NCBI RefSeq assembly: GCF_030247185.1
Contig: NC_080571.1
Coordinates: forward strand, 349,242,254 to 349,306,253
Direction: 5' to 3'
DNA from: Malaya genurostris
Lineage: Eukaryota; Arthropoda; Insecta; Diptera; Culicidae
Length of the DNA stretch: 64,000 nt
The translations under genes and the position numbers were made by a program. Positions 41,330-52,885 of the stretch are shown piece by piece. How positions within the stretch are numbered: position 1 is the stretch's first letter; the number at the start of each line of letters is the position of its first letter. The notes beneath the pieces are model-generated. The model did not search any database. It was not told the origin of the DNA and saw nothing but the letters and a program-made list of their open reading frames with translations.

Positions 41330-44150
41330 TTTTTCCACCGTTCCTAGAGTCATATTCTTATCGAACAATTTTCGAGTAGTGTTTCGAGCAGTTTTTCAGC
41401 AACTAATCGATCGGTATTTCGAACAGTTTTTATTACTTTTTTCACTGTTTCTCGAACAGTTTTTTGAGCTATTTTTCTAGCAGTCATTCGAGAAGTTTTT
41501 GCCTTTCCAATATGGAAAAGTTATGCAATCGCTATGAAAAACCAACTTTACAAGTGGGGGCCGAGTGTCATATATCATTCGACTCAGTTCGTCGAGATCA
41601 CCAAATATCTGCTTCACTCAATTTTCTCAGAGATGGCGGAACCGATTTTCACAAACTCTGATTCTAATAAATGGTCTCATAGACCCATAGGTTGCTAAAG
41701 AATTCCATCCGGATCCGACTTCCGGTTTCGGAATTAAAGGCTAAAATATGTTCACAATAGCACACCGTCATTTAGTGCGACGATGCTAAATGAGGAAAAA
41801 TTCTTGTTAATTTGATACAACTGGAAATTTGAAACTGAATTTACTGAACTGTTTATAAATTTAAAAAATTATGTTAGTTATTACCCAAAGTTAGTGTCTA
41901 ATTTTATTCAGGTTTAAAAAAATACTTGATAGAATTCTCTAATTATATTTTGAAAAATATATTTCATTTGAGAAAAGTACCATAACACCACTAGGGGCTT
42001 TAATTGCTTTGTCACCTTTCCTTTCGAGCAATTTTTCAGTCGTTTTTTCACCGGTTTCTAGACATTTCGTCGAGCAGTTTTTCTAGCTATTTTTAATCGT
42101 TTTTTCACAGGTCCAGTGACAGTGACAGTGATTCGAGCAGCTTTTTGATCAGTTATTAGAGTTTCATGTTTCTTGAGTAGCAATTTGTTGTCATCGTGGT
42201 TTTTAGTAGCTTTCAAGAAGTATTTCCGACAGTAAATCGATCGGTATTTCGAGCAGTATTTTGTTTGTTTTTCTTGATCACCGTTCCTTTAGTAATTCTT
42301 CGAGCAATTTTCGAACAAACTATCGAGCAGTTATTCCTGCAGTAATTTGGGCTGCTTTGATTAGTTGGATCTTTTTTGAGTTGTTATTCGAGCAGTTTTT
42401 CAATCGAACTCCACCTTTTATCGAGCAGTTTTTGCATTTTTCACCGTTCGTTAATTATTTTTTTGAGTATCTTTCGAGTAGTTAATTAATCGGCATTTCG
42501 AGCAGCTTTTTCATCGATATTTTACCGTTCCTCGAGTAATTTTCCGAGCAGTTTTCTATATTATTCTTTCACTTTTCCTCGAGAAGTTTTTTTTTGTTTT
42601 GATTATAGAGGTTTTAACCATAATGTCATTCGCCTCTTCGAGCCAGAAAAACTTTCTGACTCTATGTACGGGGTTGGGAATCGAACCCAGGTGGGCTGCG
42701 TGAAAGGCATCGACTAACCCATCACGCTATATCCGTCCCCGAGAAGTTGTTGTAGCAGTTAATCGAGAAAGTTTTTTCATCGTTTTGGTACCGTTTAGCC
42801 AGCAGTTTTTCAAGCAGTTCTTTTAATCGGTTTTCACCGTTTATCGAGCAGTTTTTGCTAACAGTTAATCGAGCGGTATTTTGAGCAGTTTTGTAAAGTT
42901 TTTTTCGCCGTTTCTTGAGTAATTGTTCTAGCAATTTGTTATAATTCTTTCACCGTTACTCGATTTTTTTCAAGTAGTTTTCAAATAGTATTTCCGTTAG
43001 TAAATCGACTGATATTTCAACAAGTTTTTTGTTTGTTTTTGTTCACCGTTCCTCAAGTAATTTTTCGATAATTTACAAACAAATTTTCGAGCAGTTTTTC
43101 CAGCAGTAATTTGGGCAGTTTTGATTGGTTTTTCCACTCTTCCTCGAGCAGCTTTTTCAAACTAATTCGAGCAGTCTCTCAATCAAATTCCACTTTTTAG
43201 CGAGCAGTTTTTCAGGTAGTTTATGCGTTTTTCACCATTCGTCGTGTAATTTTTTGAGTAGTTTTCGAGTAGTATTTCGAGTAGCTAGAAGATCCGTAGT
43301 TCGAGCAGCTTTTTCTTCGATATTTCAACGTTCATTTGACCATTGTTCTAAATAGTTTTTCTCCTTTCCTCGAGATGTTTTTTAAGCAGTTAATCGAGCA
43401 CAGTTTTTTAATCGTTCTTGTACCGTTTATCCAGCAGTTTGTCGAGCGGTTATTTTAATCAGTTTTCTCCGTTTATCGAGCAGTTTTTGTGAACAGTTAA
43501 TCGAGCGGTATTTTGAGCAGTTTTCTAATGTTTTTTTGTCGTTCCTTTAGCAATTGTTCTTCGAGCAGTTATTGGAATAGTCTCTCTTGATCGTTTTTCA
43601 CCGTTTCTTGGCTAGTTTTTCCGAGCAGCTTATCGTTTTTATCACTTTTTCTCCGTTTCCTGGAGTAATTTTTTTGAGAAGTTTTTCGAGCAGTTTTTCA
43701 CAAGCGTTTTTCACCTTTCCTTGAACAGTTTTTTCAAGCAGTTATTCGAGCAGTTCTTTAATCGTGTTCTTTCATCGTTTATCGATTTTCAACTTTTTTG
43801 TAGCAGTTTTTCGAGTAGATTGCGAGAAATTTTTGAGCAATTTTGTGTCTAGTCAACCGTGTGGTATTTTGAGCGGTTTTTAATCGTTATTTCATCGCTC
43901 CTGGAGAAGTTTTTCTCAAGCAGTTGTTCTTCGAGCAGTTATTGGATCGGTTACCTTCGTCGTTTTTCGAGCAGTTTATCACTTTTTTCGTTCATATCGC
44001 CCTTAGCAATTTTATTGTTTTTATCTCTCACTGCTTTTATCGCTTTTCGTTCTAAAAGCAGATTTCTAATTTCCTTTTCCGTTCCGCAAACAGATTTTCA
44101 AGCAGTTTCCTAGCTGTTTGCCGTTTTATCATTGTTCGTCGAACAGTTTA
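41330..44150. repeat. degenerate CGAGCAGTTTTT satellite with higher-order period
   Basis: Nearly three kilobases made of diverged phrases TCGAGCAGTTTTTC, TTTTTCACCGTTCCTCGAG and CAGTTAATCGAGCGGTATTT. Longer stretches recur: 42839 matches 43471 (632 bp apart), while 42231 matches 42999 and 42340 matches 43104 (764-768 bp apart). The larger spacing includes the 151-bp SINE, so the underlying long period is about 630 bp. 41500-41740 is a separate scrap of the dispersed GTGAAAATCGG repeat family. No coding capacity. Confidence 0.75.
42589..42739 (-). mobile_element. tRNA-derived SINE
   Basis: On the minus strand it starts GGGACGGATATAGCGTGATG. Box A is TAGCGTGATGGG (42729-42718) and box B is GGTTCGATTCC (42687-42677), the spacing of a tRNA-derived pol III promoter. 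The anticodon-like CTTTCAC suggests a tRNA-Glu ancestor (tentative). An A-rich tail appears as T-rich sequence at 42589-42600. The direct repeat CGAGAAGTT at 42580-42588 and 42740-42748 is the target duplication. A diverged relative lies at 16505-16636. Confidence 0.85.
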
Positions 44151-46139
44151 TTGATTATATCGTTTGTTTTTCGATTGAATCGATTATTTCGTTAATGATT
44201 TGTTGTTTATCGTTTATATCGTTTGTGCAGTTCTACTCGTCAATTTTAACAATTATATATATTGAATCGATTATATGTATTAAATTGATTTATCGATATT
44301 TCGAATAAAATGTTTTTATCGATTATCGATTAATTTTTTTGTTAATTGTTGTTTATTGTTTATTGTTTTTATCGTTTTTGGCGTTTATCGTTTTCGAAGT
44401 AGTTATTCGACTAGTTATTTTTTCATCCTTTCGCGTAGCTTCGCAATAGTCTACGACAGGGAGGAATTTACTCTAAGTCTTCGTACACCTATACACGTAC
44501 ATACATCAACTTTCGCGTTATTTCGAATTTTTCGCGTATGTAAGGTTTTTTTTATTTTATAAAAGAACATCACATCAGGCGTGAGCGACGGTCGTTCAAG
44601 TTTTCCGTGATTCAAATTTTATTCGTTTTCATTTCTAGAATAAATGTTGAACTGTTCTAGTTCTTGTAGGATTGTTTTTCAATGTGTTTTAAAGAACTTT
44701 TTGTATAAAAGTGTCAAGTGTTGTTTAGTAAAATAATTTGTCAATTTGGTTTAGTATTAATTGAATCTTAGCCGGAAAAATTAGAAAACAAAGGAAAAAC
44801 GGATATGAATTCACTTGAAAAGAAGTCTTTTTTTGCGTTAAATTGATTTCCAGAAAACTTGTTGTTGATGTTGTGTTTGATGTTATAATATAAGAATATG
44901 CATCTACTCAGTATTTTACTTTACTCTCTACTCTACAAGAAATAAATCGGGTGGAACCTCGAAAAGTGAGAATTTATGAAAAAGCCTTTCAAAACCGGCA
45001 CCTACAACCTTTTTCTAGCTCTAGATAAGCAGACATCTTAATTTAAGGTTAGGCGTTAGAAGCGAGAATTACCGGAATGAAAAATGTATCTCTAGTTCAA
45101 ACTTGTTGGATTTGAATCCCAGAAATTTTATTCCGATGAATAATTAAAGTTCATTACTTCAACTTCAGTATGAGTCTCGTCCATAATTTGGCATTCCGAT
45201 AAATAATGCGTTTCATTCCCTTCAGGAAATCAACTTTCCCATCACAAGGATTGCACTAACAACATGAAGTGACTCTATGTAGACTTGGCTTATAATCTTA
45301 CAAGACTCTTAGGAATACTAATTTCATTATGCAAAAAAAAAGAAAAGAACATAACTCATCGGTGTCGCAGGGAAACCGAATGCAGCCGAAGAAGAGAAAA
45401 CTCATCCTCACTTCTACTACAAAACAGAGTGAAAAACTTTCGAAAGATGGGAGCTGAATGTTAAAAAGCGAGAGATGAAGAAAAATCTCCACCGTGCCTT
45501 CGGCGCAAACATAATCTAACCGAGCTTTGGCTTCACGTCATTTTTTTTTACCTCATTCGTTTTGTTGTGAAAAGTTTGTTTCAATTCTGGCTTCTGCTTT
45601 GCAGTGGTGGTTTGCTGGTTTCGCTCGGCTTGGCTTGGCTCAGAAAGCACGTGACGTTCGAAGATTTCTCCACCGAAGAAATGTTTGCGTCTCCGAATTG
45701 AGTGCAGCTTCCTTACATCTATTTTATGAGTCATAAATTCTCACAGTGAGGTAATTACAAAGTTCGCAGTGACTACCGGAATGACTTGATTCTGAAGGTG
45801 GATGTGAGGACAAAGTTTGTCATTGTGTGGAATCACTCATTTTTTGACAAGGAAATAGCCATTGACGTAAACATAAGTATTGCATACAGTTCTATATTTA
45901 TTATTTTTGCTTGTTCATAAGGATACGCTACTGAAAGATTCCCAAAATCAGCAGTTTCGAATGAAATTGCAATTTATTTCGCTAGTAATTTCCCTTTGTT
46001 TTGTTTGTTTACAACACTCAGAAGTGTTGACATAAATGATTCCCTTACGTTCCAGAGTGGCTCAATGACAAAGCAGTTCCACGGATTAGAGAAGGGTTAC
46101 TCAGAGTGGTTATTATCCTGTTTTGAATTTTGTGCTAGA
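44151..46139. other. gene-free sequence
   Basis: 44150-44400 is rich in ATCGATTA/TTATCGTTT phrases that trail off from the satellite. 45290-45740 is more complex and non-repetitive but has no recognisable exon. Confidence 0.4.
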
Positions 46140-46680
46140 TAAAAGGTTAAAAACTTAGAACTAAGACTCTGGAACTGGTTTCTTGCCTAGCTTTTTGAAC
46201 TGAATTTAGTTCCTCGAATCCAGAACTCTGATTAAGGGTTTCAGCATCAGAATTCATGAACAAACTTCAGGATATGAGTTTAAGATCTGAATTTTGTTGC
46301 CAAGTGTTAGATATGAACTCCGAACTTGAGTTTTGGCCTTCTAAACCAGGATTCAATTCCTGAATTCATCTTCAAAACTCAATTACTGAATTTTAAGAAT
46401 TTAAGTTCAAAATTCAAACCTACTGCATGCTGGAAATACATTTTGAACTTGAAATTTGAAACTGGAATTCGGAACTGAATTCAGATTCTTAATTCAAGTT
46501 CGGAATCCAACTTCAGAATTCAGCTCTAGAGCTAATTCCATTAATGGAATTTTTGAATTGGATTCCGAACTTGAATTCTGAAACTAAATTCTGAGCCTGA
46601 CCTAGGTTCCGAGCTTAGTTCTAGAATTTAGTTCCAGTTCCTGAATCCTGCTCCATGGTTAAGGATTTGGAGTAGACCTT
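46140..46680. repeat. degenerate short-unit repeat (third block)
   Basis: Same GAATTC/CTGAACTT phrase style as 11420-12010 and 19990-20640. No coding potential. Confidence 0.6.
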
Positions 46681-46862
46681 CTCATCTTTAGCATCCACAG
46701 ATTACAAATGTCCAAATTATGCATAACCACATTTCATAATAATCCTTATTAAAGCTAGCTAACAACAATTTAAATCTGAGGTGGTTAGAATGTAGACCAT
46801 ATTCGGTGTACGCTTTGTCATGTCTAGTCGTGTGTTAGAGCTGTGTCTATCACAAGGCTTAA

Positions 46863-48412
46863 GGTGAAATGAAGCGGAATGCGAAAATCGCGTTTTTGAT
46901 CAATTATTCAAAAACTAGACAGATTTTCGAAAAACCAAAAAGACTTAAGTTTTCGAAATCAAATTTATCATAACTAAGTATTCTTAGAATTTTGAAATTT
47001 TGCTTTGCCGAGCCGTAATTGGTTTTTGAAATGTATAAACGGTTACTGTTACGTTCCACGGGGATGATTTTAGAAATGAAAAGTAGTGTTTGTAGCAGAA
47101 TTTCACAAAGAATCTGAAAATGCAACTCAAAATTAAAATTTTTAGCTAAAATAACCGAAATTTGGAAAAGTTTACATAAACTTTTCCGCATTTTTTTATT
47201 GCTTGCGCGCTGCTGTTTCGTATTGAGGTGGTGTGAGAAATGCACGGTGGGCACGGTGGCATTATATCGTGAGCAAAAATTACATATAAAATAATGACGC
47301 GAATTTATACACCATTGGGTTTTGTGTTGAAATAAAAACGAGTTGAATACAATAAAATGGGTATTGTAACAAATCGATTATTTTCAAAGTAACTGTCATT
47401 TATAATGCTAATAATGTCCAATGCTGTTGAGTTCAATGTATTGATGTAGCTGAAGCAATAAAGCTTGGCTGTGTAATATCGTATAACAGGTATTATTTTA
47501 GATTGTAGCAATTTTTATAGCAAAACTAAAACTTCATCATTGACAAGCTAGTGAATGAAATGAATAGAAGCCAAGTATTATCGTTCATTAACCTGATATA
47601 CAAACAAAGTGATAAACATTGAGAGTCAGCTTCGAGCCAGTCAGCATGGAAAACTTATTGGAATTCATTGGTTTTTCAATTATTATGAATACAATGAATC
47701 AACGCTTGATTTTGCTTTCAAAATCGATTGAATAATAATGAGCTTCGAAATAGCTTTATATTTAATTTTGTGCCCCAAATATGTGCTTGAGAAAAGATTC
47801 ACAATTTTAACTGCATGGTAAGATGAACTATTAGTTATAATTGGAATGTATTCCAATAATGTAATCTAAGAAATTATTAAACTATTGATGATTTCTGGCA
47901 CCGGAGGCCAGAGGAAATTTGATCTTCGGTTCGTTATCGTAGAAATAGACATTTCTAGACTCATCATGCTATAATTCCGAAAGTCGCTTCCGAAAAATAG
48001 TTAATGGTAGTTTATGGTACTATAAATTTTGTTCATTTCAATCTAAGTTTTCAAAACCCCAGCTAGTGATCTCCGAGAAAATGTAGTGAACTTATTATTG
48101 CACACACATGAGTCGACCTCTTTGGCTTGGTTTGAAATTTCTTCGGCTGTGTATGTGAATATTTCATCATACCGGTTGCACAAACTCGCAGTAGCAGAAG
48201 CCTAAGACAAGACCTGACAACTGGCTTCTTATTATTCATTACGTCCAGCCTTTTTTACAAGCCAATATAACAAGAGGTAAGCCCACTGCGCTTAATCATT
48301 AAAAAAAGTTCTTGTTTCTATGTATCTGTTTTTCTTGGTATGCTTTGTGCGACGGTTCGTTCAACTGTAGCGGATAAAATTTGGAGCGCATTTTATGACG
48401 CTACATTTCACC
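46863..48412 (+). mobile_element. TTAA-flanked non-autonomous transposon, copy A
   Basis: A 1550-bp element flanked by TTAA (46859-46862 and 48413-48416). The ends are inverted repeats of the type GGTGAAATGTAGCG (left: GGTGAAATGAAGCGG; right end inverted: GGTGAAATGTAGCGTC). An inverted sister copy lies at 58788-60375 and a truncated one at 52660-52881. TTAA duplications fit the piggyBac superfamily, although the tips do not show the usual CCC start. Short open frames at 46904-47254 and 47305-47511 (minus) match no transposase I know. Confidence 0.8.
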
Positions 48413-48415
48413 TTA

Positions 48416-48485
48416 AGGGTGGCGAAATGGTAGCGCGTGAGCACGGAATGCATAAAAACGCAGGTTCGAGTCCTGTTTTTGAGCG
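48416..48485 (+). other. tRNA-like sequence (tRNA relic or SINE head)
   Basis: GGTTCGAGTCC at 48463-48473 is a clean box B, with flanking GCAGG/CCTGT able to form a T-arm. GCG..CGC at 48422-48436 resembles a D-arm around ATGGTAGCGC. The anticodon arm is not convincing and the acceptor stem is missing, so it is not a functional tRNA gene as read. The TTAA element inserted right beside it. Confidence 0.4.
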
Positions 48486-48878
48486 TATCTTATTCCAAAA
48501 AATCATCTTTTCTGTGAGTTTTTTTAATTCATTTAGCTTCTCCATTTAGCATGTTAATTGAATCCATAGTTAGTTTTAGTATGAGGAAATCTGTGATGGT
48601 TTAAAATGTTCGACACATCTGAACCTGTTATTCCGAGACCGAAAGTGAGATCCGAACAAAGGTCAAAAGAAGTCTGTTTTTAAAGACGTTAGCCCTTTTA
48701 TTTGAATCTAAGAAAATAAATAGAGTTTCGAGTTTGAGTTTTCGGCCACAATTTCTGATACTTCCGAAACCGGAAGAATACATGCCTACTTGAAGAGTTA
48801 TACGTCTATTTAAATGTATTTGGCTTAATTTTTCCGTGCTATGTATATAAAGACGATTCTGAAAATGAAATGTATATA

Positions 48879-49174
48879 CAGGGACCGCGGGTTTTCCGTC
48901 CCCCAGATGCGACAATTTTGCTTATTAACATACCCGCCGAGATGAAAATGTGCCTCATCCGAGAAGATGATTTTTTGGCAAAAATCGGCGTCTTCTTCAA
49001 GCAAAATTACCATGATTTTCAAAGTAAAACTGCACTATTTTCACGCGTTCCTCAAGCGTATACACAACCATTTTCGTTCAGCGGAAGGATAAAACTGTCA
49101 AATCAGATGTGACGTTAAGGTTACCAATGTCGAAATAATCGTTAGTTGAAAAAAAAGTTAGATGACGGACCCTG
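48879..49174 (-). mobile_element. short mariner-derived element with transposase scrap
   Basis: The right end, inverted, reads CAGGGTCCGTCATCTAAC, the left end reads CAGGGACCG, and TA flanks both (48877-48878, 49175-49176). The minus strand encodes IIFSDEAHFHLGGYVNKQ and NCRIWGTENPR, the first catalytic Asp block of a mariner-like transposase also seen near 62440. Only about 300 bp remain, so it is an internally deleted copy. The left boundary is less certain, since only nine end bases match before transposase sequence begins. Confidence 0.55.
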
Positions 49175-49179
49175 TACTT

Positions 49180-49645
49180 ATCAGCCTGTAATTCCGGAAC
49201 CGGAAGTCGTATCCAGATAAAATTCGGTAGGGTTATATGGAGTTCTGAGACCTTTCATTTAAACCTAAGCTTGTGAAAATAGAATCAGCGCTCTCTGAAA
49301 AAATCGATTGCAATTTTTTAGTTTATTTTGCACATTTCACCTCGAAACTCCGGAACGAGAAGTCGGATCCAGATAAAATTGAATAGGAATCTATGGGACT
49401 TAAGAGTCTTTAATTTGAACCTGAGATGAAACAAATCGGTTGGGCGGTCTCGGAGAAAATCGAGTGCACTTTTTCGTCATTTTTTGCACAAAATTCACCC
49501 CGTTACTCCCGAACTGGAAGTTCGATCCGGGTAAAATTCAATGGGAACCTAAGTTTGTGTGTGTGTCGGTATTCACAGTGATTGCATGGCTTTTTTATAT
49601 GAGAATGGTTAGTCATTTCAGGTAATATTTTAGCATTGTTAAGGA
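49180..49645. repeat. dispersed repeat family, tandem internal modules
   Basis: Three diverged modules in a row carry GGAACCGGAAGTCG.ATCC, GATAAAATTC.ATAGG, CTATGGGAC, CCT.AGTTTGTGAAAAT and TCTC.GAGAAAATCGA, ending near TTTTTATATGAGAATGG. This is the family better preserved at 60885-61965; other scraps lie at 36600-36770, 41500-41740 and 57430-57520. Confidence 0.65.
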
Positions 49646-50960
49646 AATAAGGATTAAAAAGTCCAAATTAGTATAGCATAATCAGCATATAAATAAAAAA
49701 TCAGTGAATCAATTAATTTTTTCGTCAAAATGCTGATTTCGGTCGTTGCCAGAAGCAGCTGATATTTTTTTGATACATTCTGGTACTCCTAGCTCAGGAG
49801 TACCGGAAGGTGGTGAATACCGAAAGCTACTAATTTTCAAACCGTCATTGTGGGCTCTCCCGGAATGATTCGATAAATTGCAATTGATTAAATCAATATG
49901 TGCTGACGCATCCGCTTGTTCTATACAGCCACTCTACGCAACACCCGAGTACCAAATCAAACACATTAGGTTTGCGGAACAGTCTTATCATCACTGCTTT
50001 TGTTTGCTCTCAGTCTCGCTATTCTGCGGTTCGGAAACCCATACTGGTTGGTGTGATGTAAACGAAAAGAAAAAAGAATTCGTCGCCATTTCTTTGAGCT
50101 ACCCATCATCGGTTCCTGAGTTTGGTAGAATGCGATGCGTGAGAAATTGCCGTCACAGTAGGCTGCCCGTGTGTTCAACCTCCCATCATTTCAGTTAGTT
50201 GTGATCCGATGTTTAATCTTCAATCATCTCCGCAGTAGGCCGGGAGAGTTTTTCGCTATTGGCATAATATGTAAACACAATTTGCTGTTGGTGGATGGAT
50301 GACGACCACGGGCATAACACGCCTACTGTGGCATTTTCCGTCATATCAGACGTTCTGGATAATGTTGATTCAGTGGGGCAGCGTAAACTCGTGGCAGGTG
50401 AAACAACGCGGGCAATGATTTCGTTATCATGTCCAGTCACAATTAGATTGTGTTGCAGCATTTGCTGCTAGATGTTCGAATCGATTTCGGTAGCAAATGT
50501 GATCCGGAAGGTAATTGTGTTCACAGACGGTACCAGTGAGACTGTGAACCACACATTTTACCATAATTTATGTTCTACTGTAGAAGGCTTCACATGCGCT
50601 TTTGTTGGTAATATATGGTGTATTGAAATTTATTTGCGAGTGTAATCTCTTTGCTCATTTTTTTCATGGAGCTTCCGAAAAAAGTTGTTTTTTTCAAAAA
50701 CACCAGTAATGATGACGTCGTAGGATTTCACCGGCCAGACACCGTCATGATAACCGAATCAACTCTGTCAATTTAGCATCGTCATAGATGCTCTGCCCAG
50801 ACCCGAAAAATAAAATAAAATATACATACAACTGTACAATGGTTTCACGTGTGTTGTCACAAATAAGCACATGCTTTGAATCGAGTTTCTTTACAATTGA
50901 TATACAGCCGTTGGCTTTGGCTGGGTGTGAAATGGTAAATAAAACTGATAACAAATGCTC
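49646..50960. other. upstream region of the phosphatase gene
   Basis: Complex, non-repetitive sequence, especially 49860-50480, that may include promoter-distal regulatory DNA. Open frames here overlap on both strands and show no recognisable domain. Confidence 0.4.
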
Positions 50961-50975
50961 GTGACGAATTCGAAT

Positions 50976-51009
50976 TCAGTTGGTAATGTCGGTTTGAGAC
51001 AGCAAGATG
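50976..51009 (+). promoter_or_regulatory. possible initiator and DPE of the phosphatase gene
   Basis: TCAGT at 50976-50980 matches the arthropod initiator. Taking the A at 50978 as +1, AGATG at +28 to +32 (51005-51009) fits the DPE consensus RGWYV and overlaps the start codon. No TATA box is placed appropriately. This would give a 29-base leader. Such short motifs occur by chance, so this is tentative. Confidence 0.3.
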
Positions 51010-52070
51010 GAACAGCTGCAACGGAATCCGGCCGACCAAAGAAGTGGCGTAGCGGAGCTTCGCGAACATTTTGAGGCGGCGAAGAAACGGAATGCTATGA
51101 CAATTCTGGCACCAGCAAGCGACGAGGTTAACCAGGGTCACTCCAAGGCCAAAGATGACACTACCAAATGTAGGCGTATTTATATCGCCCGGCATGCTGA
51201 GAGAGTGGATTTCACATTTGGAAATTGGACTCCGTATAGTTTCGATGCAGCAGGGAATTACATCCGGAGGGATTTGAACATGCCGAGAACTTTGCTGCAA
51301 AGGTGACTATAGATTTTTTTTTAAAGTTAAGTTTTGGTTCGATTGGTTATCATTTTCATTTGTAGAAAAAGTTGTCACTGGAAGCGGGACACTCCGTTGA
51401 CAAATCTTGGTCGTTATCAGGCTCATCTAACGGGAGAAGCGATGAAGGATGCTGGGGTTCAGATTGATCTAGTGTATAGTTCTCCATCATTCCGATGCAT
51501 TCAGACTGCTTCATCTATTCTGGAAGGCTTAGGTCTTCTGGAAACCATTCCAATTCGAGTGGAACCTGGTCTGTTTGAATGGTTGATGTGGTGTAGAGAG
51601 GGACTGCCAGAGTGGCTCTCAAACGAGGAACTTGTTAGCTCGGGATACAACATTGCTATGGATTACAAACCAATTTCGACGGCTCAAGATTTGAGTCAGA
51701 TATTAGACGAGAGCTTGTCTGAATATTATAGAAGAAACTCGGAATTGGCCGATCAACTGTTCAGAACAACAAGTAGGTCTTTGGATGTTTTTTTTTTGTT
51801 CCTCAACTGTCTTATTCTTCAATTTTAGATGGTAATATTCTGATAATAGGTCATGCGGGCACTTTGGACACTTGTACTCGGCACCTAGAGGGGGGTGGTG
51901 TCCCAACGACAGCTGATTTCATCAGGTTGTTACTTAAAATTCCCTTCTGTAGTGTAGTTGCAATTGAGTCAGCGGTTTTGGATGGCAATCGTTGGAAATT
52001 GGTAGATCCTCCCTGTGCTCCAATGACTAACACTAAAAATGATCGTTTTGATTGGAAGGTTTTGAAGTGA
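51007..52070 (+). CDS. histidine phosphatase, Sts/ecdysteroid-phosphate phosphatase-like
   Basis: Three exons: 51007-51302, 51366-51772 and 51829-52070, joined across introns of 63 and 56 bp with GT..AG ends and matching phases, giving 314 residues. It is a phosphoglycerate-mutase-like (2H) phosphatase: RHAER at 62-66 holds the phospho-accepting His63, YSSPSFR gives Arg142, LFEW gives Glu170, and IIGHAG gives His243. These fit the catalytic set of the UBASH3/Sts family. The UBA and SH3 domains of that family are absent, as in the shorter insect ecdysteroid-phosphate phosphatases, which release free ecdysteroid from stored phosphate conjugates. Residues 1-55 are charged with no signal peptide, so it is probably cytosolic. 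The start lies in AAGATGG, a fair context. No truncation is seen, and no clear AATAAA follows closely. Substrate is inferred from the family. Confidence 0.9.
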
Positions 52071-52490
52071 GAATTGCTAGGACTTCTCGGTCCTGGAGTC
52101 AGGGAGATGAAATTAATTTGAAAATAGTAGGTTAATCCGTATCGGTTCGATAATTAATTGTCTTTAGTGTATCGATCTTCTCGGAAAAAATTTCCCGATC
52201 ATTATTCACAGAAAAATATGCACTGGTTCGTCACATTAGAATACTGTTACATAGTTTTTTTGTGTCGCATAAAATCAATCATTTCGTTAGCTATTTGCAT
52301 TACTTGTTGCGGAAGAGGAGCTTTTATTTTTTTTACTGACAACATACCAACCACACAGTTCGAAAAACTCTTGTGATTTTACATCTTATAAGATCCAGCA
52401 TCATATTTCACACAAATTCTTATTCAAGAACATGTAAAATTGTGTGATTTGAAAATTACATGGCTTGAGTTCGAAAAAAACAAAAGATCG
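52071..52490. other. 3' flank of the phosphatase gene
   Basis: AT-rich sequence with no clear polyadenylation signal in the first hundred bases. No further gene was seen. Confidence 0.4.
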
Positions 52491-52494
52491 TTAG

Positions 52495-52566
52495 CAGCAG
52501 CACGACTTGAACCCAGAAACATTAGATCACAAGCACATCGGTTACTCCACTGAACCACAGAGCTCA
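52495..52566 (-). other. tRNA-like relic
   Basis: On the minus strand, TGGTTCAGTGGAGTAACC resembles a box A/D-arm and GGGTTCAAGTCGTGC resembles box B and T-arm, at about tRNA spacing. The stems are imperfect and the anticodon arm is poor, so it is probably a tRNA pseudogene or an old SINE head. Confidence 0.35.
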
Positions 52567-52659
52567 TATCTGTTCATTGAATAATTGATACATATAAATC
52601 CATAAAGCGGCACTTGGTAGCCGAGTACAAATTACACTCGGCATTGTGGAATTCGGCCT

Positions 52660-52881
52660 TTGAATCAGGATATATTCAATGTGTAAAGAATTCAAAAATC
52701 CATTACGAATCAATGAGTTTTTTTTACAAGCCAACAAAACAAGTGGTAAGCCCACTGCGCTCAATCTCTGTAAATATTCCTGATTTCTATGTGTCGGTTT
52801 TTCTTGTTATGCTTTGTGCGACGTTTCGGCAAACTCAAGCGGTTAAAATTTTGCGCGCCTTGTATGAGACTACATTTCACC
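52660..52881 (+). mobile_element. TTAA-type transposon, truncated copy C
   Basis: It matches the right-hand about 220 bases of copies A and B: GATATATTCAATGTGTAAAG, TTTTTTACAAGCCAA, GTAAGCCCACTGCGCT, TTTGTGCGACG and ACTACATTTCACC, and is followed by TTAA at 52882-52885. The left part of the element is missing. Confidence 0.75.
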
Positions 52882-52885
52882 TTAA

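Noticed and set aside
46904..47254. 116-codon minus-strand frame in the TTAA element as a transposase.
   Set aside because: No DDE or DDD blocks, and the equivalent frame is broken differently in the inverted copy B.
48421..48485. A functional tRNA gene.
   Set aside because: Box B and a T-arm are present, but the acceptor and anticodon stems do not form; kept only as a tRNA-like relic.
49878..50198. Overlapping open frames on both strands upstream of the phosphatase gene.
   Set aside because: Neither frame shows a domain or codon pattern; more likely non-coding regulatory or intergenic DNA.
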